NCBI RefSeq assembly: GCF_033568475.1
Contig: NC_133122.1
Coordinates: forward strand, 187,879,449 to 187,943,448
Direction: 5' to 3'
Length of the DNA stretch: 64,000 bases
DNA from: Henckelia pumila
Taxonomy: Eukaryota; Streptophyta; Magnoliopsida; Lamiales; Gesneriaceae
The translations under genes and the position numbers were made by a program. Positions 36,742-47,560 of the stretch are shown here, piece by piece (the first letter of the stretch is position 1; the number at the start of each line of letters is the position of its first letter). The notes under the pieces were generated by a model. It was not told the origin of the DNA. It did not search any database and saw only the letters and a list, made by a program, of their open reading frames with translations.

Positions 36742-37244
36742 GAAAGCAAAATTGTATAGATTTGACTAGGAGGGCACCCAATGGAAGGAGAGGGGAGGCG
36801 GTACTGTGAAGCTTCTAAAGAACCAGGAGGCTTGTAAAGTTAGGCTTGTCATTTGGCAGAACAAGACTCTAAAGATCTGTGCCAACCATATTGGTTAGCT
36901 AATCATATAGTTACTTTTTGTTTTTCTAGTTGAACTGAATAGTTATATGCTCTATATGACAGGAGATATACTTCTCACATCCATGTTGTTATTGCTGAAA
37001 GTGATATTACCAAATCTACAATTTATGTTATTGTTCCTATCTTTTTTGTTTAAAAAAGTGTGATATCTGATTAATAAGTTGTCTATGCCTAAATTTTTAC
37101 TTTACCTTTGTAATTACATGATGCCTTCATTGTCAGTGCAAGAACATCAAGGGAATGACAAGTCATGTGTATGGCATGCTGCTAATTTTACTGATGGAGA
37201 GTTAAAGGAGGAAAATTTTTGTATTCGTTTTTCATCTGTGGAGA
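36742..37244 (+). pseudogene. Captured RanBP1 gene fragment (two exons and the intron between)
   Basis: Exon 36742-36893 reads KAKLYRFD, a TAG stop, then [16 protein letters not shown] and [17 protein letters not shown]. Exon 37137-37244 reads VQEHQGNDKSCVWHAANF and TDGELKEENFCIRF. Both match the Ran-binding domain of plant RanBP1, which stimulates Ran GTP hydrolysis in nuclear transport. Splice sites (GT at 36894, AG at 37135-37136) and phase are kept, so the copy came from genomic DNA rather than mRNA. N- and C-terminal parts of RanBP1 are absent. It lies inside the CACTA element, which explains its presence. Confidence 0.88.
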
Positions 37245-37351
37245 GTGAGTTAATTTTACTTTACCTATAACATGCTTTATTGCAGTTTTCGAACTTGCAA
37301 GTCCAAGCTTGGTGCAGGGCACGAGTTTTGCAAGGGTAGCAAATATTCTTA

Positions 37352-37457
37352 GGTAGTATTTGCAACCTCTAAAAATAAGTGATTATGGAGATTTTTTTAA
37401 CAAATTTGTCAAGAGAATCTCCATAATCACTTATTTTTAGAGGTTGCAAATACTACC
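37352..37457. mobile_element. Tourist-like MITE forming a perfect 42-bp stem hairpin, 106 bp
   Basis: The arm 37352-37393 (GGTAGTATTTGCAACCTC...) is an exact inverted copy of 37416-37457, with a 22-nt loop. TTA flanks both sides (37349-37351 and 37458-37460), the duplication expected for PIF/Harbinger elements. It lies in the CACTA element downstream of the RanBP1 exons. Confidence 0.88.
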
Positions 37458-38249
37458 TTAGTAGGTTTCACTTAATTACGGATAGAAGCTATATTCAATT
37501 AATTCTTGTTCATCATGTGATGTTCAATACTGAATACTAGCTATTCATGTGTGTATAATATAATTGCTTTTGGTGGTCTTAGTCTAATCTTATGGATGGA
37601 AATGTTATTCAGCAATGAAAGCATTTTATCACCATCACATTTTGACAACTTCAATTGAACTTTCCAATCACTTCCAGCTTCTTATTCTTGTAAACTGTCA
37701 AGATTCCATGTGATATATTTCATTTTTATTTTTGGTTCTTCATATTTTGTGCAAATATAACTTCATGAGAAGTATAAAATGAAAGGTGTTTCACACTCTG
37801 TTTTCTTGATCGTGATCAAGCATGTGAGGAATGGCTTCTTAATCAATTTAGGCAGACTCTATTTATATTAGCCTTTATCTTTGAAAAGATTATCGATGAC
37901 TTACTACTTATGAATGAATATTATAAAAAGCATCTTATTAAACTCCAAATTATACAGATGTAACTCTTTTTCTAACTATTCCCTATCAATCAAACAACTA
38001 GGTATACTTTTTACTTGATCAGACTAGGCATTTTGATGACTTTACTTTCCCTCTCACCATTACAAGGGCATTATTTTATTTTCTAATCTTACTGCATTGT
38101 TTATGTCTAATCCATAATTGTAGGGTAAAGTTTTATATCTTATTTCGCAACTAATAAATTTTGTTTCACATGTTAGCTTGTTTGGACAGCAATTGGTGGT
38201 ATTATCTTATTTATGTTGCTTTAGATATTCATTAGTTTACTTTATGTTG

Positions 38250-39300
38250 GCAGAGAGTGACACCGTCTTCAAATTAGAGTCATACCACTACAAGTGATCG
38301 TCAAAATATGCTGGAATATTGAACTTGGCAGTTCATTTTCTCTGCTCCGCGGATTCATCTCATGCTCCGTCGCACATTGAGGAAGCCAAGTCTTATCTCA
38401 TATATATCTTGTTGATTCGATATTATTAATGGGTTTGGTTTTATGTTCTTATAATTGAGCTTTTCCTAATTTCTGGTGCCTATTCTTTCTCTTATATTCT
38501 TAATATTGGATGTAATTTTTGAATTTGGACAGAATCATGCTAGTCCGTATGAGAAAGCTGTGTTTGATGTTTTGCTGTATTTTATTTCTCCTGATAGAGA
38601 CGATGATCTGGCTGTGGAGTTGCATTCCAGGGTTACTGCTGAATCTTGATCATTCTCTGTTTTACTTGTGGTTAGAAGTAAACATTTGCTTGGTAGTCCA
38701 ATAAAAGTTTGTACTTTAATTAACTCTTACAGGATCATGATATTTTCTTTATGCAGCTTTGCCATGTTTACCAGTTTGAATGTTGTTTCAAGGAAGCAGT
38801 GGAATTCATGGAAAAATGCGCAAGATTTCTACTTATCTTTTCCATTCAGATTATGAAGATGCATTTTTATTAGGTTGATACACAGCTGGTGTCATGTTGC
38901 TCTATGGTACTTAAAAGGTCAGGCTCCTATGACTAATATACGAGATGTTTATGTTCATTGTATCTTGCTATTATGTATCTTGCTATTTTGTTAGAGTTGA
39001 TATTTATCTATGCTTCTTTCTTTCTTTCTTTCATTCTTATTTATCAGATTTAAGGTTTGTCGACATCTATTTGTTCGTTGTGATAATGAACCCGTACCAT
39101 GGACAAGGTTGGTTGTTTCTGTCTCACCTAATAGATCTACTTTCTTGGGTTGTATATTTAGTTTTTATGGATTTTGATGCAGCGACAATCAAGGGGACTA
39201 TCCAAGGCCAATACCTAATATCCCAGATTTGAAAAGCATGCTACTGATACTACTGAAAGGAAAGGGAAAGGAAAGGGAGTCCTGCCTGGGATTATGATGT
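38250..39300 (+). other. Further gene-like pieces in the CACTA element, source unknown
   Basis: Short exon-like stretches bounded by splice-like sites stand out from the T-rich background: 38533-38630 (NHASPYEKAVFDVLLYFISP, then DRDDDLAVELHSR), about 38757-38825 (CHVYQFECCFKEAVEF) and two pieces near 39060 and 39180-39240 (LFVRCDNEPVPW; DNQGDYPRPIPNIPDL). I do not recognise the protein and cannot show that these belong to one gene. The interpretation as captured exons is inferred from neighbouring RanBP1. Confidence 0.45.
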
Positions 39301-39479
39301 GAGATATAGGATGACTTCTTTATAGGATATATTTGTGGACACATTTTTGGTTTTGCGGATATATTTTTGGGTTCTACTCTTGGATTTGTGGATATTCGTT
39401 TTTTGTATGGATGATTTTATGAATCTAATTAATTATTTTTAGTTTTAGATATTGTGGTATTGTTGTTGTCTAATTTTTT

Positions 39480-39879
39480 TTGACACTATAAATAAAATGG
39501 TGAAGTAATTTAACAAAAACAATTCGGAAAATGTGATTTGTGGCGAATTTGAAGAAAAAATTTATTTCGCCATATTTCTAAATTAGTGAAGTCGTTTGTA
39601 GCAATTACTTCGGTAAATTGAAATTTCTCCGCGGCCTTATAGGATAAATTACTTTAATATTCGAAAAACAGAAGAAGTAAAATGACATCTTTTACTTCAC
39701 AATAATTCATAAATTGTGAAGTCGTGTATCTATCATACTTCGCTAATTGTATAATGTATGAAGTAATATTCATTAATTTACGAAATTGATGAAGTAATAC
39801 ACATATTTTTACTTTGGTAGTAATCCAATTTCGAACCGGTTTGGATTTCTTGGAACGGACAAATACTTCGGTAATTATC
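39480..39879. repeat. CACTA subterminal repeat region (continues at 42949-43074)
   Basis: GAAGTAA/TTACTTC words recur in both orientations about a dozen times, like those at 24870-25070. The run is broken by the solo LTR at 39880-42943 and resumes up to the right terminus. Such repeats usually bind CACTA transposase-associated proteins. Confidence 0.78.
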
Positions 39880-42800
39880 TGTAACGTCCCAGAATTTATT
39901 ACCAAATTAATTGACAATTAAAATAATTATTGAGTTGTAAAAATAATTATTACTGCCACTATTCCTGGATATCTGGTAATATTGGCATTTTGAGATAATT
40001 ATTGAGATAATGGAATTAAAATAATTATTTATGCCAGATAATTTAATTGGAGAAAATAATAAGTTTGCGTGACTGGTCAAAGCCCAAGATTGACTCAATT
40101 TATTTATTGAGAATTTATTGTTCTAGTTGACTAGTCATAGTTCACTATTCCAGATAATTTTTAAAATGTGTTAAATTACATATTGGAGTAAAATAACACA
40201 AGAGCATTAAAATGGATCAGACCGGATCATTTTAGGACCAAATTTTATAATATTAAGTGGTACACTCTCTCTCACGAACTAAACACCTAAAACACACACT
40301 AAAACCCTAACCCCCCATTTTACGTCCGCCGCCCTTCGCCATCGATTGAGCATGACATCTTGTAGCTCTCTTCAAGGCGATCACATCCATACCAAGAATC
40401 ATGAGTTTTGGTGTCCGATTTGGCGAGAACGAAGTCGAGAATCGCGCGGCACTATTCATCATCTTCCTCACGCGAATCGTCGGATTTCAGGTCGATTCTT
40501 GTTGTTTTTGTGTTGTTAAAAGGTTCTAGGATATGTGTAGATCATTTTCCGATCTTATTACAGCTTTTTTCGTTGCAAAAATTGGGCAGATCTGAGCTCG
40601 AACGCCGTCGCCGTCTGTTTTTCGCTGATTTCGGCCGCCACAATGGTCCTCTCCGGTCGTGGCTTAGTGCATTGGAATCCCCTTGTCGAGCTCTACAACC
40701 CTGCCAAATTTCAAAATTTTTGGAGTTGATTTGCTCATTGCCGCCGCGCCGCCGCCGCCGTCTTCCCCAATTTTCCGACGAGTTTTTACATGTTAACCAT
40801 TTTTTATCGGTTCGATGTGATAGATCAAAATATCCAAGTTTCGAGTCGAGATTCAAAACCTTGAAGCAGTGAGAACGCAATAAACTTCGGTAATTTTTGG
40901 TCAAAGTTTGATCAGAGTTGACCAAGGTTGACTTTTGACCGTTATGTGGTTTTTCGCAAATTGAAAGCTATTTGAGAATAATTAGAGGCAAAAATTAGAA
41001 TTTTAGGAATTTGAGCTTCCAGAATTGGATAATTATGAGATTTCCAAGTCTCGATATGCGCAACCGCAACTATATAGATTTTTCGTGCGTTCTAAACGCA
41101 AAGGCATGTTATACCCTTCCTTTCTCACACCATTTATATCAGTATATTCACTGTTTTGATTATTAAATTATGTTGTTGCATTTGTATGTGGATATGATAA
41201 CTCAAATTTTAACTCATGCATCATTTGATTTTTTATGTATTGTGGATGATTTTTCTGTCATGGTTGGGTCTTCGTTGCTGTTCACTGGTTGATGGCTGGG
41301 TTAGGTCCCTTTGGGTCTTGGTTTAAGATGTCTTGAAGTGGTGTCGGCTAGGTGAAAAGTTGAATGGTTGTAAGGGTGGTCTATCTAGAGAGCAGCTCAG
41401 GCAGGGCTCGGACGAGTGGGTTGTCCGGGTCGGGTAAAGTGTATTAGGGTCATATGTTATGGTTTGGTTTCGGATTCTTTTATGTTGGGCCGGGTAATTT
41501 ATTTAAGAGTCTAAGTGTTTAGTTTATTCATTTGGTCAATTTTGTTATTGAGTCTAAGATGTTCATTGGGCTTAATTTAGTTATTGGGTGTAAAATGTTT
41601 ATTGAGTTTAATTTATTTATTGGGCTTAGTTGTTTATTTGAGATAAAGTGTTATTTGGACTTGAATGAATTGATTTAGTTATTGAGCCAAGCTTATTGGG
41701 CTTAAGATATTTATTGGAGGTTTAATTTAATAATTGAGATAAATATGTTAATGAGTCTAAGTTGTTTAATTATTTGGTTGGACTAAGTACTATTGTGTCA
41801 ATCTAAGTCTGATTGGGTCATTTAAAGTGTGATTGAGCTAGTCTAAGTATTTTTGGACCAGTATAAATGTTAATGAGTCAGTCTAATTTTATGGGCTTTA
41901 GTTAAGGGGCAGCAACTCGAACTAGCCAGTGGCAAACAAAATAGTCCATAAATATATATTTAATTGATGTATATGTATATTTTCATATAAGTATGATTTT
42001 TATTATGAAAAATGAATTAAATATATATTTACGGGCAAAATTTTAAGAAAATGATATTTCTAAGTTCATGATTCATGCATGTATTTTATGATGAGATAAC
42101 GGGCATGTAAAGAAAATATTTTTGGGAAGTTTAAGTGATTTGTGTCAAACACGGGACTGGAGGTCGGGATACCGGACCCGATGACCTTTCCACTTACAAT
42201 TATGAGCCTATGGATCCCCAAAGGTTGGGTGAAGTGGCATAGGGCGTTAGGGGTACACCCCACAGGCCGCCACCACGTACGATAGATTTAGATTGATCAA
42301 TCGAATTAGGTTACACTTCACTGATATGGCCCACAGAAAATGATTTTTATGTTTATGACATGTCAATGCTTATGTTATGTATTATGTTACGTATTATGTT
42401 ATGATATAGATTACGACGCAGTTTATGCATACGATTTTACGATCATGCATGCATTAGAATCCTCAGGTTATTTTTATATACGTTATGTGCTTGCATGTGG
42501 TTTTATTTAGTAGTACTCATTATTAAAGGTAGAGCAGGCTGGGCCTTTAGGCTCACTAGATCTAAATGGTGTGCAGGTGAGTTTTATGTTATTCAGGTGG
42601 TTATGGTCCCGACTGGTGGTGAAGACCTCTGTGCATCCATGGCGAGCTAGCACACACGTGACCTTCGCCAGCTCATGTTTTAGTTGATTTAGTTTACGGT
42701 GAGATATTTTATGTATTGAGCTATTTTCCGCACATGTTTACTATTTTTCATTAGTTTGCATACTTTAGAGATTATAGTCGTTTGCATGGATTTTAACCTG

Positions 42801-42943
42801 TTCGAGTTTTAAAACTTTTAAGATGCAATCGATTTTTATTATGCATTAAATTTTATGAAAATCTATTTTTAAGTATAGATGCATATATGTATGGGCATAT
42901 ATGTAATATTTAAAAAAAAATCCTTTGAGTTTGGTTCGTTTCA
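39880..42943 (+). mobile_element. Solo LTR, 3064 bp, with TTATC target duplication
   Basis: It begins TGTAACGTCCCAGAATTT and ends TTTGGTTCGTTTCA, flanked by TTATC (39875-39879 and 42944-42948). It holds promoter-like and transcribed-looking sequence with AAAACCCTAACCCCC (about 40303), a GC-rich run of CCGCCG (40740-40760), and a long T/G-rich second half with TTATTGAGTCTAAG variants (41520-41880). It interrupts the CACTA subterminal repeats. Size suits Tekay-like Gypsy LTRs; this family call is inference. Confidence 0.82.
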
Positions 42944-43074
42944 TTATCGACCTATTAATTCGGTTTTCATGCGAAGTAAAAAATACATTTTTACTTCACG
43001 TGTGTCTATTTCGATAATTATTTGCTTATTACTTCAGATAATATCCGAAGTAAAAATCCAAAATTCTACTAGTG

Positions 43075-43908
43075 TAAGCAAGTTGTAAGGGTGAGCATTG
43101 GTGAAAATTAGTTGGTCTTATGAGAACTAATGAAGCAACATGTATTATGGCATGACCCCACACAAAAGATGGAAGTTTTGTTCTCATCATTAATGGTCTA
43201 GCAATCAACTGCAACCGTCTAATAAATGTCTCTGTTAAGCCATTTTATGTATGAACATGGGCAACTGAATGCTCAACTTAAATCCTTATTGACATACAAT
43301 ATTCATCAAATCCCTGTGATTTAAACTCGGCAGCATTATTAAGACAAATTTTCTTGATTGAATAATCTGGAAATCGAGCTCGTAATTTCATAATTTGCGC
43401 AAGTAATCTAGCAAATGCTATATTTCGAGTTGAAAGCAAACTAACATGTGACCATCTAATAGACCCATCAATCAATATCATGAAACAGTGAAATGGTCCA
43501 CATGGTGGGTGTATAGGCTCACAAACATTCCCATGGATTCTTTCCAAGAAGGTTGGAATTTCAATATCAAACTTTGTAAGAGAAGGTCTTTTAATTAGTT
43601 TACTTTGTGAACAAGCAACATATGGATAATCATTATGAAAAAGAATATTCTGGTTCTTTAAAGGGTGCCTATGTGAGTTAATTATTATTTTACGCATCAT
43701 TGTTGCCCTAAGGTGACCAAGCCGATCATGCCATAGTTTGAAGCTTTGTTGGTCAACAAACTTCTGGTACAAGCAAGTGTTTGCTTCAAGTGCTTTTATT
43801 ATGGTAAAATACATCCCATAAGGGAGTGCACATTGTTTTTATTTTATCTACTTCTGGCTACATATAATAGATGTAATGCTAAGGTATTCAATATTATTCT
43901 CATTTAAT
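43075..43908 (-). pseudogene. Copia integrase pseudogene
   Basis: In minus sense the 43814-43278 block holds the pre-integrase zinc region (LWHDRLGHLRATMMRKII, PYVACSQSKLIKRPSL) and core start (ERIHGNVCEPIHPPCGPF, LNNAAEFKSQGFDEYC). The 43214-43075 block continues the core to QCSPLQLAY, where the CACTA element cuts in. The catalytic D-to-N change in LNNAAEF (usual LDNA.EF) is one sign of decay, and a stop separates the blocks. Confidence 0.85.
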
Positions 43909-44730
43909 TAGGGGTGTTCATCGGTCGGTTCGGTTTTAATTTGTCTAATTTCGGTTCGGTTTTTTGGTTTTCGATTTATGAAAAATATAATCCGAAGTCA
44001 AACCGTTTTACTTCGGTTTGGTTTGGTTTTTGTATTATAACGAACCGGTTTATACGATTCAGTTTGGTCGGTTTTATCATTAATAATATATAACACAATA
44101 AAAGAAACATAAATTTCATCCAACATGTAATTTAAATACCCCAATACATAACTTAAAGTTATAGTCATATAGTGAAAAAATAAAAAATAACAAACAATAC
44201 ATTGACAAATATCCAACCATAGTCTTATAATATTTTCAAAAAAAACAAAACAAATTTTGATACGGTTATTCCGATTTTGATACAATTATTAAAATTAATA
44301 ATATAAATATATTGTAAAATATAATATGTTTTTTTTTTACATTATTTTTTAGTAAAAACTTTAAAAAATAAAGTTTAAATGACTTACATAAACAACAATC
44401 AACTAAAAATTACATAAACAACAACAATGAATTAAATTATAAACAACAATCAACTAAAAATTATTCAAAATGATTATTCATTCACTAAATATCATCTCAT
44501 AACATATATAATATAAATAAAAAATATAAATAAATTTATAGATTTAATTAAATTTTGGTTTATTCGGTCGGTTCGGTTTTGACATATATAATTCAAAACC
44601 GAACCAAATAAACTTCGGTTTTAATATTTATTCTGAATTAACATATTCGGTTTTTGGTTCGGTTCGATATTTGATTTTTCCGGTTTGGATTTCCGGTTTT
44701 TTTGTTTTATCCGAAATATGAACACCCCTA
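43909..44730. mobile_element. hAT-type MITE in Copia, 822 bp
   Basis: Ends TAGGGGTGTTCATCGG and ATATGAACACCCCTA are inverted. Flanking 8-mers CATTTAAT (43901-43908) and CATTTGAT (44731-44738) differ at one base. Both ends are packed with CGGTTCGG/TTCGGTTT variants. The interior is AT-rich and has no transposase. Confidence 0.9.
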
Positions 44731-44738
44731 CATTTGAT

Positions 44739-45010
44739 GTTTCAATATTGTATCTTTTTTGGCGGATATCTTTAAAACTAAGCAAATTTCTAATGGATTT
44801 GCTAGCATAGAGTGCATTTTTAATGTATAAGCTTGTATCATTTGGCGAAATGATTTTTTTCCTTTCCATAGCCTTCAATAATTTTTGATACACCTGATAT
44901 TATTGTAACATAATTTTCAGCTAATGTTAATTCTAAAATATCTTTTTGTTTTGAAAAATGATATGTGTTGTACCACTATCTGCTAGACATTCATCATTAT
45001 ATTTCATCAT
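44739..45010 (-). pseudogene. Copia protease remnant
   Basis: In minus sense: CLADSGTTHIIF with the DSG catalytic motif, then NDTSLYIKNALYASKSIRN and LLSFKDIRQKRYNIETSN. A frameshift and stops lie between the two parts. The gene continues upstream from gag across 45011-45232 and downstream past the MITE at 43909-44730. Confidence 0.78.
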
Positions 45011-45592
45011 CAATCTAAAAATATATATAACTTAATAAGTCATAACTTCAATAACATGACAAATAACATGAAATATTTTCATAAGAAATAATTTATTAAT
45101 CAAATATTTATTGAATAATTCTAAGACAAAACTTCAATTACAATCTAAAAGATGAACCAAGAGTAAAACAAAACCAAAACCTAAAAATAATTGAAACTAA
45201 AAAAATCGAAGAAAATAATTATTATTTGTCTTCTAACACACCACCACCAACAAATGATCAATATTTCCATCTGGATGAGCAAAGAAATCCGAGACATCCA
45301 AATGAGTTATATCAATTGGATCATCATTATCCAAAAAAATTGTCTGTATTTTTCCTTTTCCTATGATTGAGTTTTGATAGAAATCAACAAGATGTTTGTC
45401 GTACGACATTACGAGACCAATGCCCTTGCACTCCATACCTGTAACATTTATCTTCATGCTCATTTGAACTTTTCTCCTTTGCTTCTCCATAATTGGAATT
45501 CCACTGCTGGTGGGTTGCTTTATGTTTCTTTCCATTTTGTTGTTGATAGTTTTTTCTTTGACTGCGAATACGCTTATGCGCACATCCTCGCT

Positions 45593-46875
45593 AGGGGTGG
45601 GTGTTTGGGTTTCAGGTACCCGAACCGACCCGATCGGGTCGGGTAATTGTCGAAAATTTCAGGTTCGGGTAGGTATCCGACCCAATAATATTTTTTCGGG
45701 TTGGTGTCGAGTAGTATTTTTGCTATCCAATCGGGTTCGGATACCCGACATTTATAGTGTACGCTTTTAGTTTTTTATTTTTGATTTTTTCATATTTTAT
45801 TTGATTAATAGTAAAACAAAACAAAAGTAATAAATTGACCTATAAATATGTCATTACCTTCTTCGAGTCCTCACAAATCAGTGAATATTTCATTCTAATT
45901 CACCAACAGACTCTGCACATTTCCTCGTCTTCGCTAATCGGTGCTGCGAGCTTAGAAACCCATTTTTCAACTTTGTGAAAAATATACATGAATCAGTGCT
46001 GCAAGTGGGGAGGAAGCTTGTAAATGGTAATGTGGAAGAACACTGCAAGTATGCAACCGACCAATTGGGGCAAGATCTACCCACTGAAGGCTTTAATTTT
46101 TCGATTTTTTTTAATTGAATTTGTTTAGTGGGTTTGTAACATTGAATTGTACATTGTACAGTGAGTTTGTATGGTTCTTTTTTAAGCTTGAAGATTCTCG
46201 AAATTCAGTTGAATTTGTAACCATCTTATTGTCAAAATCAAAACAATAAAAATATCGGGTACCCGTATTAAAATACCCGATTTTTTCGTGTACAAATTAC
46301 CCGATTTTTTCGGGTACCCGACAATTTCGGGTCGGGTAGTCAAAATTAGGGGTGCAAATGAATCGAATCGAGCCAAATAATGATAAAATTTTAAGGCTTG
46401 AATTCGGCTCGATAAGATTATATTCGAGTTCGAGCTCGATTCGAAGCTCGATAATTTCAAATATTTTGGCTCGAGCTTGGCTCGAAATGAAGCTCGAGTT
46501 CGAGTTCGGCTCGAAAAATTTCGAACCTATTCGTGAACTATTGCTCGGATATTATGGTTCGAAAAGCTCGAAATATTTGAAATGTATATATATTTATTAT
46601 ATAATTATATTATATTAATTAAATATTAAGGCTCGCGAACTATCGAACAGAATAATTTTGGCTCGAGCTCGGCTCAAAAAAAAGTTCGAACATGTTCGAA
46701 TTTGGCTCGAGTTCGATAAGCTCGAATACGAATCAAATATTTATCGAGCGGGCTCGTAAAGCTCACGAACCGGCTCGGTTTGTTTGCACCCCTAGTAAAA
46801 ATAACTAGCCAACTAGTCGGGTTCCCGACCCGACAAACCCGAATCCGACGATACCCGACCCGACGCCCACCCCTA
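45593..46875. mobile_element. hAT-type MITE in Copia gag, itself split, 1283 bp
   Basis: Ends TAGGGGTGGGTGTTTGGG and CGACGCCCACCCCTA are inverted. Flanking 8-mers ATCCTCGC (45585-45592) and GTCCTCGT (46876-46883) differ by two transitions at the first and last positions. Subterminal regions hold many CGGGTA/TACCCG copies. A second hAT MITE sits inside at 46347-46794. Confidence 0.85.
46347..46794. mobile_element. hAT-type MITE inside another hAT MITE, 448 bp
   Basis: Ends TAGGGGTGCAAATGAATCG and TTGTTTGCACCCCTA are inverted. Flanking 8-mers are GTCAAAAT (46339-46346) and GTAAAAAT (46795-46802). The interior repeats GGCTCG/CGAGC words throughout. The truncated element at 61613 is the same family. 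Confidence 0.9.
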
Positions 46876-47539
46876 GTCCTCGTTCATCATTTTGATTTGA
46901 GTTAGCATTTTCTTCAAGAAATGCTACTTTGTTTGCTTCAGGAAATGTTGTAGATCCAGTTGCGTGCAATTGATGATTTTTCATGAGCAGGTCATTATTT
47001 TGTTCAGCAACAAGTAAAGATGAAATGAGTTCAGAATACTTTTTAAATTCACGCTCACGATATCGTTGCTGCTAGAGCACATTTGATGCGTGAAAGTGGA
47101 GAAAGGTTTTTCTAACATGTCTTGATCAATAACTTTCTCCCCATAAAGTATTAGCATAGAACTAATTTTAAATAGTGCAGAGTTATAATCACTTACAGAT
47201 TTAAAATCTTGTAAGCTTAGATGTATCCATTCATATCGGGATCTTGGAATAACTACCGTTTTCTATTAGTCAAATCTGTCTTTCAAATTTTTTTTAAACT
47301 TCTTGTGGCTCTTTCACAGTAAGATACTCGGCTTTCAACCCATCATCGAGATGATGACGAAGGAAAATGGGTGATTTTGCACGATCCTGCAAGGATGTTT
47401 TGTTTTCTTCTTTTATAGTATCTTCTAAATTCATATAAAAAAGGTGGATCTCGGCATCTAATATCCATGACAAATAGTTTTTCCTGGACAAATCAAGTGT
47501 TTCAAATTCAAGTTTGGTGATGTTCGCCATTACAACTCA

Positions 47540-47560
47540 AAGAACACTCGTGCTGATAAA
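47540..47560 (-). other. Primer-binding site of the Copia element
   Basis: In minus sense the 5' LTR end (TTGTAATACA) is followed by TTTATCAGCACGAGTG, a primer-binding sequence seen in compact plant Copia elements, related to tRNA-Met. Confidence 0.65.

Larger units (their letters stand above)
24832..43074. mobile_element. Non-autonomous CACTA (En/Spm-type) transposon with captured gene fragment
   Basis: Ends are CACTAGTTGAATTTTTGATT at 24832 and, in reverse, CACTAGTAGAATTTTGGATT from 43074. Flanking triplets are TAG (24829-24831) and TAA (43075-43077), one base different; joining the Copia sequence across the element restores its integrase frame. Subterminal regions are rich in GAAGTAA and TTACTTCG (24870-25070, 39480-39879, 42949-43060). 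Of 18.2 kb, about 10.3 kb is a nested LINE and 3.1 kb a solo LTR. The remaining 4.8 kb has no transposase but contains RanBP1 exons and other gene-like pieces. It must have moved using another element's transposase. Confidence 0.88.
45233..47530 (-). pseudogene. Copia gag pseudogene, split by a hAT MITE
   Basis: It starts at 47530 (MANITKLEFETLDLSRKNY, WILDAEIHLFYMNLEDTI), a gag opening common in compact plant Copia elements. The next blocks run through FKNVSELISSLLVAEQNNDL (about 47060-46990) to PEANKVAFLEENANSNQND at about 46884. After the 1283-bp hAT insertion it resumes at about 45584 and ends with DNDDPIDITHLDVSDFFAHP (about 45320-45260). The basic zinc-knuckle part is largely decayed. 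Stops and shifts are frequent between 47300 and 46900. Confidence 0.85.

Noticed and set aside
36742-37244. Functional RanBP1 gene
   Set aside because: Internal stop, missing ends, and position inside a transposon.
37352-37457. MicroRNA gene
   Set aside because: Perfect symmetry and TTA duplications fit a MITE; a microRNA precursor would not need them. Small-RNA output is still possible.
40408-40872. 154-codon Ser/Arg-rich ORF
   Set aside because: Lies within the leader part of a solo LTR; composition fits GC-rich noncoding sequence and no domain is visible.
24832-43074. Autonomous CACTA transposon
   Set aside because: No transposase-like frame; all enzyme motifs inside belong to the nested LINE.
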